NCBI RefSeq assembly: GCF_932526225.1
Contig: NC_064034.1
Coordinates: 17,992,887-18,056,886, forward strand
Length of the DNA stretch: 64,000 bases
Origin: Nematostella vectensis
Lineage: Eukaryota; Cnidaria; Anthozoa; Actiniaria; Edwardsiidae
Direction: 5' to 3'
Each line of letters begins with the position of its first letter. Position 1 is the stretch's first letter. Of this stretch, positions 33,740 through 46,600 are shown piece by piece. Made by a program: the position numbers and the translations under genes. The notes beneath the pieces were generated by a model. It worked only from the letters and a program-made list of their open reading frames with translations, made no database searches and had not been told where the DNA came from.

Positions 33740-34833
33740 AATCAACAGAGGTCATCCATTTCTGATGGAGCCCTCGTGGCCGAAAAACTTCCGATAAAGA
33801 CCTTTTGCGGCGCGCGAATCGGTGAGTTTACGCCTATTTCCTGCGGGATAGGAAACATTTTTTAATGGGGGGCAATATGTTTAATAATTAGAGTCAGATT
33901 TTGGGGATTTTGAACGTGGTTTAAAGAGAGAAAATTGAAAGCACAATCACCCACACAAGAAAACGTCGCGTTACGTTTGATTGTACTTTAACTCAATTTT
34001 TGTCACTTCTACTTGTAATGCACTCAATTTATACCTAGAGCATGTCCCATTATTTATTCAACTCTGTGTAACTTATGTGTCTCTTTTTGTTCTTTTGCAC
34101 GTTTGTAATTGCACGACCTTGCATTCGGCACACAACTGGAAAATGTCTCTGCTAAACACACCGATCGGTTGAATGAAACGTCAATGACAATAGCTGCTTA
34201 TTTCTAACGTTTGAATGAGCTTCTTATTCATGGTTCTCTAATTCTATTATTGAGCAAAGTTCGTCGCTAGCGAGATAATTTATTTAATCCATCTTTCGTC
34301 GTATTTTAGGTTGTTTATACTTTGAATGTTTATGTATTCTAAAGTCTGAACTCGTGGCTATAGCGAGAACCGCCAAACGGATATTTGCGTTGTTTTAGCT
34401 TCCGTCGATGAAATAAAACCTCTAGCGCTTACCTAACCAAAGGTATTTACCGTAAACTTCCTAAACCTCAGTTCATAAACGTCGGCGTTAAGATTTGTGA
34501 CCGAGAGAAGGAAATTTACGATCAAATTTCAGACACACAGGTCTGATTTGTACACGCATGATTGAGTTAAAGAAATCGAGTGATCAGGAATAGTTAGATG
34601 AATAAATAAGTATTTATTTTGGTTTGATTTCAGAAGCGTGACTGCCGTCCAGTCGCATTGTTCTTATCTCCATGACAAGCTGCAGTCGAATTAGCCGACG
34701 TGGAGCAGTGATGGCGACGACCGAGGAAGGAAATTTAGAAGCAACCATCGGAATAAGGGACAACAAACAGTTTAACAGTCTATTGGAGGACGTCCGGGGT
34801 ACTAGCCGAAGCTGGTCAGTGTACATTGAGTAA
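33740..34833 (+). CDS. Candidate 5' exons of an unrecognised gene
   Basis: A leader exon could end at the donor ATCG|GTGAGT (33821/33822) and join the acceptor TTTGATTTCAG at 34633. The second exon has ATG at 34672 and a better-looking ATG at 34711 in the same frame. It encodes an acidic segment with NKQFNSLLEDVRG and would stop at TAA 34831 unless it splices at TTGA|GTAAAC (34829/34830). Such a splice ends in phase 2, the phase needed by the microexon at 42872. It might therefore be a far 5' end of the p53-family gene or a separate gene. Product not recognised. Confidence 0.3.
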
Positions 34834-37340
34834 ACTGGTTTCTATCTCGATTTTTAATCGTTTGATCAACCAGCGTAACATATATTTCACTTTTAAAAGT
34901 TTGATGAATGTATTAGTGATGTTTAGTGCTTTTGCGCTCCCGGTCTTTTTGCGGGAGAATTTTCGTCCTTGCGATGTTTTCATAAAGAAAGATGAAACTA
35001 TAGCGGGCTTTTAACTGCAACCCTCATGGCTCAACGATTACGAAAAGGCTTATTATGTTTAGGGGGATAAACAATCGTTGTTTAGAAAAGCCCGGGTGTT
35101 CGACGTGAACTTGTTTTCGCAGGGTTCGTAAATTATCCTTTGTACGAAAAACAAAACACACGCGCGCTCGTGATCTCGAGTGCAAATTCCGATGGATGAG
35201 TGGCTTGTGCGGAATATAAACAGCATGGAAAAGTTTGATGATCCTTTAGCTTAACATCACTCAGTTCCGTGCTGTGTGAAACTGTGCTGGATTTAGAGAG
35301 TCTTACTACTAATCTACACAATCATCAAAAACTTGCCTTTATTGAGAAAAGACTATTTATTTCTGCTCATATAGAAGATTAGCAAAGGAAATTGAATTAA
35401 GGTGAGATTTGAAATCAATAAGTGAGCAAATACCGTGGAATTTCTTAGCTAAAATTCTTAACTCCCTGGGTTTTGGATTGTGTGCTGATATTATCTAGGA
35501 TCTGTTTGATATTATTTGGTAATTCCATAAGAACTTATATATCTGGTCAGGCTGTATTATCCCGTGCTATTAATGTTCTCTGCGGAAATTGTAACTTAAT
35601 CAACCGATATTAGACTGTTCTCACCCAATCCCCATGACTAAAGTGGTATTAACGCTTCTATAAGGTCTTTTGAATACTAAAATTTCAGTTACTATTGTAA
35701 TTAACTTCATCTTAATCCTGATTTGGGGGTGAACACGTGTGTTTTGGATACTGTACCTCCCATTACTTTTGGTAATTGTCAGATTGAAGCATGCTAGTTT
35801 GTTTCCTTTACATGCACCCATTCACACCCATCGATAAAGATTATTCTTTCTGTTTTATCAGATTTTTTATTCCATGAAAATGTAGGTACTTCTCTTGCAG
35901 TAAACATTTATATCACTAATAATGTGGTCACACAATGGTCTTTTGTAAAATTATTTATTATACAAGAGGCAAGCAAGTTCCTTTTCATTCAATGGCAGGA
36001 CTATAGCAAGCAGTGCATTCATATTTGAAACATTCAGGGGTTCTCCCACTGTATACACACAGATACAGGAGCAGATCTAGCTTTTCCCTAAAAGGGGGGT
36101 TTTGCTCATTGACAAAGGGGGAGGGGGCAATTTTTTGTTACATATGGCTTTCTGGCAGCACAAAGGAGGGGCTTAAACCCCCTAGACCCTCCCCATAGAT
36201 CTGTATTGAGATACTGAGATACTGACTGTAAAAGGTTGTCCCTCTGTAATGCACCATCAATAAAGAAGATAGACACTTTGAAACAACTAGATGTTGAGAG
36301 AAAAAAAATCTCTTTTAGTTAGGAATGCTGGCTGCAATCAAGAAATAGTAGGTGACAAGAAACCATTAAAAACATGAGATTTCTAAAAATTTATTGACTA
36401 GGAGATCTAGTTAGAGCACTTTTCACTTTAAGATTACAGTACAGTTTTGTGACCTGGTCATGGAAAAATAATCATTATACATGCACATTTTTATCCAAAC
36501 TATACAAACAAGGTATCAAATTATTCAGTTGCGATTCCATCTCCTTACACTGCCCTGATTTAGTCAAATCCTTAGATTTTATTGTGGGCAGTAAAAGATT
36601 AGCATTTCATGTGCCAGCTTCAGCTAAACACTGTGCGGAAGAGTTATGTATATGGAATTCCAGAGTTCCTGATATGAATCTGGTCCTTCTCTTTTCTCTG
36701 TATCATTTCCGTATATTTGACAAGGTTGTTCCATGTGATGATAGTTTTATCTTCTGCTGCATACTCATCTGTTCAATATTTTGTTGACTTTCAAGTAATG
36801 TGGCCATTGTGGAGCTGAATGAGGACTTGATGGAGTGTTTTCATTCAACAGTTTTCTAGTTATGAAAGTTGTTTTTAAACAAATAGGCTTCAGGAGTGCT
36901 AAGACACACATCAAGAGCATCAACTGAGTCAGGCCCCTACATGCAATTTTTCCAAAAGCAAATTTGTCTGTTTTTTTTTTTTTTTTTTAACAGGAGAACA
37001 GAAATAAATATCACATTTTGATGGTGATGGTATTGTTCTAGAATAATTCAATAAAGTATATTGATTAGTCATGCAGAAGGTGGTAACATAGACTAAGGGA
37101 CTGCCGACATGTATGTGTTCACATTGAATTTTCAATTTTTTCAAATTTTGAATGCACTAGGCATAATTGTCAAATGGCCCCATGCCCATAAATTGAGATG
37201 CAATAGCTTAGTAAAAGACTTGATGACTAGATGACAGCTCTATTAAAAGTCACCAGAAAAGAGATGTGCTGGATGGCAGTTAAAATTCAGGAATAGTGCA
37301 AATGTGTGTGTGGTTTTTTTTATTGCTACAGTATCTCTTA
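34834..37340. other. Intergenic or long-intron DNA
   Basis: No supported exon. The segment 36069-36210 is an apparent short interspersed element with AGATCTAG/CATAGATCT ends and G-rich blocks; the open frame at 36449-36787 shows no family likeness. Confidence 0.45.
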
Positions 37341-37344
37341 GGTT

Positions 37345-37490
37345 CAATAATTTGCTTCATTGTCCCCTTATGTATCTCTCAGGGATAAGAATTGCTGTTG
37401 ACCACACCCAAAGTGCTCTGCATTAGGGCTAAAATTAATTTTGCCGACTATCACCCCCGTTTCTAAGGGAGTCCCCCCTGTCGGCTTTTA
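37345..37490 (+). repeat. CTTAGGG-type dispersed element, copy 3 (truncated)
   Basis: Only the right end remains: TCTCAGGGATAAGAATT, GACCACACCCAAAGTGCT, AATTTTGCCGACTATCACCC and the terminal GGGAGTCCCCCC. Confidence 0.7.
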
Positions 37491-37843
37491 GGTTAGTTTC
37501 AAGGGTTAGTATCCGAAGCCTTTTCTCTAAGACTAGCTATTCTACAGCTAATATTTCAGCAGCTTAGCCAGGGCGTCAGGGCCCCCTCTACCAGCAGCCA
37601 AAAATACAGTAAATGTATTAAAAATTACTTTAATACAGGAGAAAATGTCTAATATGGGCCTTTTTGGGCCCCCTCCTGTTAAAAATCCTGGCTGTGCCCC
37701 TGCTTTTGGTTAAGTGTTGAGTGTATGTTCCCGAGACATAAATTGTTAACTATGTACCCTAAGGCCTTTCTCTACATGCTCCCAGATAGCGCCCGCAAAG
37801 TACGTTGGATCCTCGAGAATTTTTCTCTACAGCTCCACGGATA

Positions 37844-37901
37844 TTTCCCTGCTAGCAGAGGCCTCTTTTATCTGTATTTCGCTGGGCTGGCTAGCAGGGA
37901 A
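37844..37901. mobile_element. 58-bp remnant of the large inverted-repeat element family
   Basis: TTCCCTGCTAGCAGAGGCCT and TATTTCGCTGGGCTGG match the end of the 10887-15662 element and run straight into CTAGCAGGGAA, the inverted end. This is what an extreme internal deletion would leave. Confidence 0.7.
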
Positions 37902-39301
37902 CACTGGTATTATCTGCTTTTTAGTAAGTGTTGTTGAGTGGTTGTACGCGAAAAGATAGCCTCAAAGACAAAAGTCGTCCTAAGTGCTAAGACTAAAGAA
38001 AGGATTCTACCAATTCGTAACAATTAGGGATTAGTTCAGCCAGCGGTAATGCGAGCAATAAGTAGGCTCTCTGTATCCCGTATATTTCTATTGTTTCTAT
38101 AGAAACTGCCTTTCATCACAGGAAGTCTGATGAATCGTTTCAGTTTTGACTCAGTATAGTAACAGTATCAATAAATTCCCGCCATACTTAAGTTCTCACA
38201 CCGGAAGTAATACCGCGACCTCAGTAACGTTATATAGTAGAATCTAATTTATTAATTAAAGAAACAATTCTATGTTTTAATATCGCACAGTGACGTCGCA
38301 ACATACAAAAAAAGTTAAAATTCTGGCGATTTACAATGCATGACTAGGCCGCCAGTTGTCGCAGATAATTCAAGCATTTGTTTGATTTGTGTGAAAACGG
38401 ACTAAATTCTTAAAGCTTTGCCTTCATTGATTGTTTAAAAGACTAAGGAAACATTTGGATATGTTTGACAAAAATTTGATCGCAAAAGTTTGGCACACGT
38501 ACGTACGTTAAAAACATGTTGAAGTTTTTGTTTTGTAGCGACAGTTTGGCTTTCTGTTCAATGATTTTACTGTGATTGCAAAGAAACACGTGATTTGTGA
38601 ATAAACGGCGCCTTCAAACAAATCTCGCAGCTTTATCGCGAGATATTGAAAAGATGCATCGGCTTATAATCGTTGTTATGCCTGATAAAAGTCAATAGCA
38701 CTTTCATTAAACAGTACATAACATGAATTGTTAACAAGAATTTACAGATTCTAATTCTACATTTGTCTCTGGCATCGTTTTCGTGTGGCCCCGTTGCCAT
38801 TTCTCGCCCTATTCTTGTTTGTTTGTTAACTCTACAAGAGGTAGCTAGATATTAACAGTCTTCCACTCTAGATAATAAAATTAGGACGCATTATACTATG
38901 CTTAGGGCTGGTAATATTTCTGCATTGAAGACTTAGTTATCAAATCGCTGATTGATGGTAGTCAGTAGAGTCCGTGTATCCAAACGACCAAAAGCTCAAG
39001 AATAGTGCTTATTGTTAACCATACTTAAAGCGTAGCCTTAGAGTTACTTCAACTATATCAACCGTTTTAGTTTTGTTCGGGAGTTTGCAAGCAAGCACGT
39101 GGTTTCGGTTTGCAACAATTTGTTTGTCTCACGCAGATCGACCTTGCGCTTTGATAGGTCAAGTGTAAACAGTCCTGTGGTCGAGTTTTCATCTATTGTG
39201 CTCCCTCTGAACAATACTTGGCAAGTCTTACGGTCAAATGAGTGGCTCTTTCAACTCTACACACTCTGTAAATAAGCTCATACAGTTTCGCAAAGCACAC
39301 A
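37902..39301. other. Intergenic DNA upstream of the p53 alternative exon
   Basis: No coding or RNA gene recognised. The part nearest 39302 may hold a promoter for the exon there, but no core motif is obvious. Confidence 0.4.
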
Positions 39302-42300
39302 ATGAGAACACCGCAAAGTAAGGGGTTACCTTACGACCACGAAATGCAGGATGTGCGATCGGAAATGTTCATCGAGTGCAGGTATTTTTGCGTATTCTGA
39401 TAACATTTTTACGGCTATATTATCGACGTAGCATGTCCATTTTACAGATGAATAGATATCTCGTCTTGCCTAAGTTGCCTTCTTGCTCTTACCAAAAACG
39501 AGGGAAACAAGGTTTGAAAAGTAGTCCACAGTTGCTTTTTGGAAAGGCGTTCCTAGCGCTGTAAGAATACAGTTAGGGGCTTGTTTGTTTGTACGGTTTG
39601 GACAATGCGGTTTAAAACTGATTACTCAGCAAATTTAGCAATCATGTTCTTGGATTTGAATGACAGCACATCGACCGCAAATGTTTTTTTTTACTTGCTT
39701 AGTCTCTCGATGATATCTCAAAGATCATTCGTTCTTCTGTGACGCCGAACAAAAGCGATGCCGAACATGAAAAATCGTACAAAAACACTTTGGCATTGGT
39801 TGTTGTGACTGGGATTAATGCCTCTAGACGCCTTTTGCGATTTTTCGGTCGCATCTTGGGATCAACGTTCAAGTACTTGTTTAGGTGATGACACGCGAGC
39901 TCTCCTCCGGTGCTTATAAACCTATCTCCAGGGGCCACCCTGTACCTCGTCAGCCCTTCCTCGACCCCGAAACTCCTTTCCCTCACTCCATCCTCGCTGC
40001 TCTAGCCAAGATATTCCCTTCAAAGAGCAATACATGACGTGTTCTGGGTAGTGTTTTGAAAGTGCTCCCCTTATTAACGCGCACAATTGTCAATTTAAAG
40101 CTCGAAACAATAACTACAAGGTCAAAAGATCAATCAAAGCTGGCACTATCCCCCCATTATTTTCTTTGCGCTGGCGCTTTTGATTTCTGATGTGATGGAA
40201 GCGTTGATCGAGTTTCTGTTAATGTACTCAGAATAGTATAGGGTTATAAAACCAGGCATACTGCAAAGAAATCCCTTCCATCGGGGGTCCTTTAAGGTAG
40301 CTTGTTTACAGACCTCCGTAATTCTTGGCTTATCACCGAAGTTTGTATATATATTTTGTGCAGGTGTACATTTTTCTCTTATCACCCAAATATTGTTTAT
40401 TTTTGTACAGTTCAATTCGTCGCCTCCAAGTCTCTTGAGATAAACTCTTTATCTTTCTAAAGTAATCTCTGATTTGTTGTTTGATTACTGTATCACATTC
40501 TTCCATTTATCTCGAATTTGTTGCTAGCATGTATCTTTTTACATGTATCTCCCATTTTCTTGGGTGGTCTGAAGAATACAAGGGCCCTTCGTCTTGGGGT
40601 CAAACTGTCTAATTTTCTTTCCGGAAATGAGTTTGTTATAGATGGTTTGCCCGCCGAATTAAAAAAAACGTCGCAAAACAATATAAACCTCTCTTGGTGC
40701 AGAGAGCGTATATGTACGGTGTGCCTGTGCCGTTTTAGTCCATCACTTTTGTTCTTATCAAGTTTCTCATGTTGCTTATAGACACAAGACGAGAATTTTC
40801 GGTCCCGCGCAAGCATGTTCTAAAATGTATTTACGCTTTCACGAAGAAACGCCTCGATTCAGAGGAAAAAATTTATATGCATAAGCGCATTCCCCGAATA
40901 AGCGCCTCTTCTGGGACATGTGAAAAATAAAAATCGCCCCGATGCTTATTCGAGCAGTAGCGGTATTGTCGGTGAAGTTTTACTGTACTTTTAGTAAAGT
41001 GACTTGTACAAAACAGACATACTATAAGTAAAAGAACAAAGAAAAGAAAAAAAACAATTCCTTACGGAACCCGGGAAGTGACATTTAAAAAACCTACTGC
41101 AATTTTATTTCGTGTGGTATACTTTTCGCGTCGTGAGGACTAGTTTTCAATTTTGCGTGTCTTTTTTTTTTCGTGAGTTTATTATTTTTTTTCGTGAGTT
41201 TTAATTTTTTTTCGTGAGTTTTATTTTTTTTCGTGAGTTTTTTTTGTGAGTTTTAATTATTTTTCGTGAGTTTTATTTTTTTCGTGAGTTTCATTTTTTT
41301 TCGTGAGTTTGTGAGCGGTTGTGAAAAGATAGAACCTGCGTGAGGGAATGTTAGATTTTTATGTTTCTCATTTAGATGTTGCATTCGTCGTACATGATTG
41401 GTGGCTCATTTCCGAGAAACTGACTACGCGCCAGTATTCTAAAAGAAAGAGGTCTAGTGATAAACAGAAAACCATATGTACGGGATTCTCGAAAGCCAAT
41501 TTGACATTAATGAAAGATGTTGCGGGGATGCCTTTGTCGATGAAGCAGTGACAAATTCATTTGGTTACCTCAAAGAACATCGTAATCGTGACAACGTTAC
41601 AGTTATGGAAGTATAACCATGTTACAGTTGGAAGGATACATATGTTTTTGACTCACGGTCAAAGTTGTTGTGTTGAGATCGCCATAGTGGGTCTTTGATT
41701 GTCGATAAACGAGGGCATTCTTATTGCCTGAACTATGTTTCAGTATATCATTTATGAAAAATACTAACCAGTTGAATTTAAGGTGGCCCGTGGGTAATTA
41801 TTTCAGAAATGCAGCTTTGAAATAATTATCCGCGGGCCACGTTAAGGTAAGAACACTGTATCAAAAAAACGCTTTTCCTGGTACGTAGCGTTCTTCAATG
41901 TTTTGTTTTCTGAAAGATATGCAGCATTATTTTGTATGTTTGTGAGGTAAATAAAATCATAGCATACTTCCAAATTTAGTCGGATTTCTTGTGAGAGTGT
42001 TAACACTTTATTTTTATTTGCATGAATATTAAAAATCAGCAAGCGTAGTGAACCTACAAGGTATTGTTCTGGATTGAATCGTAATTAGAAAGTTTCACGT
42101 TCGCCGTCTGAACTCTTTATGAGCGCAGGTAAAAAGAGGTACCCTCAGGCTAGACCCAATTCAGGGAGGGTTGGGGGGTGGGGGTTGACAGCAGCCTACC
42201 ACCTAGAATTAGAAAAAAATATATTAAAAATTCAAATACAAATTTTGAATATTTTGAATAGCTCTTAGTTATGAAACTAAATTCGACGAGAACCACATCA

Positions 42301-42891
42301 AACAATTCCCATCATTTTATCTAATGCTCTCAGATTTTACCCAGCACTTTTAGAAAAAAAAGTAAGGTGTTCAAAATCAGAGAGGGTGTGGGGTATCAGA
42401 CGGTGACCGTCAACTCCTTCATCCAAATTGCAAGTGTTTTAATCTGCTCCCTAATATGCTTCGTTCCACACAAGAATTTTAAGAAACAAACGCTGCGTTT
42501 CCATGTAGTAACAACATTTATTTTAGTAAGAACAAAATCACGAAAAAAATAAAACTCACGAAAAATAATTAAAACTCACGAAAAAAAATAAAACTCACGA
42601 AAAAAAATTAAAACTCACGAAAAAAAATTAAACGCACGAAAAAAAAAAGACACGCAAAATTGAAAACTAGTCCTCACGACGCGAAAAGTATACCGCACGA
42701 AATAAAATTGCAGTAGGTTTTTCAAATGTCCCTTCCCGGGCTCCGTAATTCCTGCACAGTTGTTATCTCGCCATTTTTAGGCTATAACCATTGCATAGAA
42801 AAGTTTCTCTATGTGTTGCCTTGTGTAATCTGAATTTTTCTTTTGTCTTATTTTCCTTTTTCTTTCAACAGTTTCTTCAGCGGCGGAGGAG
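39302..42891 (+). CDS. Candidate alternative 5' exons of the p53-family gene
   Basis: Exon 39302-39381 opens at the first ATG after an in-frame TAA and encodes 26 codons plus two bases (MRTPQSKGLPYDHEMQDV then RSEMFIEC). Its donor is GCAG|GTATTT. A 20-base microexon 42872-42891 (TTTCTTCAGCGGCGGAGGAG) has clean sites (TTTCAACAG before, GTGAGT after). An acceptor inside the first main p53 exon, TGTTGCAG|GGGAT (after 43675), takes the phase exactly. Joined this way the protein would be 409 aa and lack the first 22 or so residues of the main form. This parallels alternative-promoter N-termini in vertebrate p63/p73. Transcript evidence is absent, so moderate confidence only. Confidence 0.4.
41062..42748. 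mobile_element. 1.7-kb foldback element with subterminal tandem repeats
   Basis: Arms of about 230 bp begin TTACGGAACCCGGGAAG and end with the complement CTTCCCGGGCTCCGTAA, flanked by TTCC on both sides (41058-41061, 42749-42752). Each arm continues through CTACTGCAATTTTATTTCG and ACTAGTTTTCAATTTTGCG into about six to eight tandem copies of an A/T-rich unit, TTTTTTCGTGAGTTTTA on the left and its complement on the right. The roughly 1.2-kb middle has only small unrecognised frames (41348-41551, 42367-42552) and a GGTGGCCCGTGGGTAATTAT hairpin at 41781-41843. It ends 123 bp before the p53 microexon. Confidence 0.8.
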
Positions 42892-43608
42892 GTGAGTCGA
42901 ATGACTTGTTTAACGATTTCCCATAATCTGGAACTTCCCCCTTTTTTAGAATTTAGCGTTCTTATAAAAAAAGGTCCTGTGATACGACACAGTGTCCGAT
43001 CCTCCTTAGGGGAACGTTAGAGCCGCAAAAGACACCTTGAATAACGGCTTTCAAATGCATTCCTATTATCAAGCATCGGTCGACTCTATCCCCAAGACAT
43101 GCAAAGATCATATAAAAGCTACTAGAAATACCCCATTTCCTTCACACCTTGAGCGTTTAAGTACAAACACTGCTCTACAAAAAAATAAAAACAAACAAAT
43201 TGTTTAAATACGTTCTAATTAGTCACGCCAAAAATTCCTCGTTGGGATATAAAGTTGTGCACTCGTTGACCTCGTGACCCTATACGATGATGTCCCCGCT
43301 GTGGTCAAATATCATTTCCTAGCCCCGAGTGTTGTAGTCCTTTGTTTGGGTGCGAGGAATCGATCAGTGCCCTCGTTTCCTGTTCGAATCGGAAAGCTCC
43401 TGCGTTAACCAAGATGCGGCTTGTACTCAGCAAGGCCGATTACCTACTGCAAGGTAACTTGCTTCACTCTTGGGTCGCATTTGCGACCAATATTGGCATT
43501 TTTCCCAAGTTTATTTTACCGTCTGTCGTAAAGTGCCTACGTAGCAAGTTGAGGATGGAGTTACGGCGATGGAAAGTCCGCGATTAAAGCGCATTCTCTC
43601 CCCCCAAG

Positions 43609-46600
43609 ATGGACACATCTAGTCTGGATGAATTTTCTGAAAAGGAACTAATTGACGATTTTCTTAATGTTGCAGGGGATAATTTCCAACCAGAGATGTT
43701 TCCTCAGTACCAGGTATGTTTTATGTCGCTTAACTTCCCGTTAAGCGCACAATCCTTCGCACAAACGTTTTGAAAACAGTTTGTACAATGTAAAAAGTAT
43801 GTACTTAAAGTGTGTGGAATTAATTTTGAATGCCGCTGGATTTTCGCTGTTAACGTAGTCGAAAATTTCTGATGCAATTCGTCGACATAATGTATTCATT
43901 CAATCGTTCAACCTCGACGGGGAAAGTTTCTTTTATTCGACTTGATCCTTTGTCTTTCTTAGGTCTCTATAAAAGCATCACGGTTTTTTTTCAGGTAGGT
44001 TTTTAACGCCGAGAGCATACAACCAAAATTTAGGTTTTTTCACCCCGTGATCATCATGAAAAGTATCAATTTTCTTACAAAAGCCGCGAAATTGCATGCG
44101 ATTTCCGCTTTTAGAAAGTCGTCTGACTAGTATTTTATAATCTAATTAGGCGATTTAAAGGTAACGTCACCAAGTTTAAAGGCCCCAGCAAATATAAATT
44201 GTGTTTTCACGTTGCAGGAACGCATTTTATCGAAATTGTAGAGCATGTATTTCCGTCCAAGCTAGTCCGTGATGGGAAAAGTCGTTCATTTTCGGCGCTG
44301 CGCACGCCACATGACATATGCGGGGGCGTCCATTGATAGAGGAACACATTTGCCACTACAAAAACTCAATGTGCAGCATTATAACAAACAGGACACAGGC
44401 CACGTTCTAGACAAACTGAAGGCCTAGTATTCCTTTCATAGGAGAATAGGCAAATGAAGTTTTCTATTGTTATTGTTTCATGTTAAAATAGAGCTGTTTA
44501 TTTTCAAGAGAACTTTCAAAACAACTATCCTCTTTCAAAATATGACACTCAAAAGGCATTGTTTTGTTGAAGTTGAGATTTCGGGGACACTCGCGAGAGG
44601 AACGGGTAAAAATAGATTTAAATCTCGACTTTGTACCGTGGCTTAGTGTGCTGACTTTGACGGCAGCTTTTATGTTCAAATATATACAACGTACACTTCC
44701 TTAGCCAGGTGGAATTGCCAAAAATACAGAAGTACACCATGGTACGCATTAGAGGCGTACCATTCATTTGTGTACCAATATGACTCTCAACTCACATATA
44801 TATTTGAAGTTTTCAGTACTGGTTTACAGAGAGTATGAGTCGTTCAAATTTTTATATGCTTGTTTGCGCCTGCGGTATGTTTGACGATGGAAATGATATC
44901 TAAACAACCTGAAAATAATAAAAAAAAAAACGCGTACAATCCACAGTGCTGCCATAACTGCTGCTCTGCTCACTGATACCTTACTATCCCTCTTTAAATT
45001 TTCCTCTTCTTGTCAAAGTCAGTGAACACCTTAAAAAGTTTGAGTTTTAATTTTTTTTTTTGTTCTCCTGAATTTTGAGTGCCCAAAAAATAGAGTTTAG
45101 AATATTTCTCGTTTCCCGAGGTTGTCGGCTTACAAGGAAGTTGAATGAACAGACACTTGCAATTAAACAATAGTTCTCAACTATTTGAAGAATGAGACGG
45201 TAACTGTCCGAATAATGAACGGCCGGAGTTGAATTTTTGTGCTATTCATTGTCTAAGGCTAACTTAAGTCTTTTCTAATGCAAATCATCCACGGCTCATA
45301 GAGGGTGTCTTTTAATTTAGATACTAAAACGTTGATCCAGAAGCACTTCGTTTAGTTCCAAGTCAACGAGGAAGTATAGTTGTCGCTAGAACCACTAAGT
45401 AACTGCAACATAACTCAGATTCCTCCATTCCCTACATCTGTAACTCAAGAAAGAAGTTCTACAAACCTGCACGACTCGTTACCGAAATGTCTTCACCTTT
45501 CATCCGTACCGTAACTCGGTAACTTGGCCCCTTTGCTAGCTTTCGTATCAAATTATTGAATTTAAAGCTTTATCGTTTATTATTTTGCTTGCTATTTTGC
45601 TTTTGCTTGCGGCCGTGTTTGAGTGCTGCTCTCTGTACCCGGCAACAGTAGAATCAGTGTTGCAGTTTTCCAGTCTAATGCGTTAGTGGGGGCTGTCTAG
45701 TACAGAGACACCAGTTCAGCGTCGGGCTGCGACTTTAGTGACTTTACGGCAAGCACAGTCTATCAATCTCGTCTTTACGTTTGCTGATGTATTTTCAGTA
45801 CGAAAACCACGAGCTGCCGCAGTCTACGAGCCAACAGCCGGCATACCCGGGCAACATCCCTCCCGTATACACCCCGGTACCTAGCTCCGACCCGCACCAC
45901 ACCGTATCCCCGCAACCGGACCTACCACCACACTATAATCACGTGAGTAGAGTAGCATTACAGTGGCGTCACGCTAGGACCTAGTCACGCTTTCACATTC
46001 TGTTGCCGATCTCCAATAATCGCGTAAGTAAAGTAGCCTTATAGTCGCATCGCGCTAGTACAAAGTCACGCTTTGACATTTTGTTGCCGAATGACATTAT
46101 CACGAGAAAAGAGCAGCGTTACAATCACTTCACGCAAGTACTCAGTCACGCTTTGACATCCAGCATACATGATCACGTTAGTGGCGTAGCGTTACAGTTG
46201 CGTTATGCAAGCGCGTGACAACATAGCGAGAAAACCTCTCAAACTAAAAGAATGGTAAAGGAAAGTCCGAAATGTACCGCTCATATAATCCAGAGACGCG
46301 TGCGTGTTGTCTTTCATCCTTACGCGCACTTTCGATTTAAACTTTCGCCCTGTGTTTTCCACGATGATCGGATTTCTAAGATAATCCTTTACGAACCTCA
46401 CTTGAGAACATCCCGCTAACGAGGCGCTTTCGTGCTACCTAATTCCGCACCAGTTGTACAGAACACAAATGATTTACAAACTGGTAAGTTTATCTCCTAA
46501 CGTTGTCGTAGGCTATATATATTTTTCAAAAAAACCGTTGTCAGTTAAAACGGCGAATGTCAAACGGTTAATGGCAGTTCCAAGATTAAAAGATGCTTTC

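Noticed and set aside
36449-36787. 112-codon plus-strand ORF
   Set aside because: No recognisable domain; composition matches the surrounding AT-rich DNA and there are no convincing neighbours or splice sites.
43342-43587. 81-codon ORF just upstream of the main p53 ATG
   Set aside because: No family likeness; it lies where the promoter or leader of the 43609 exon is expected, and no splice pattern links it.
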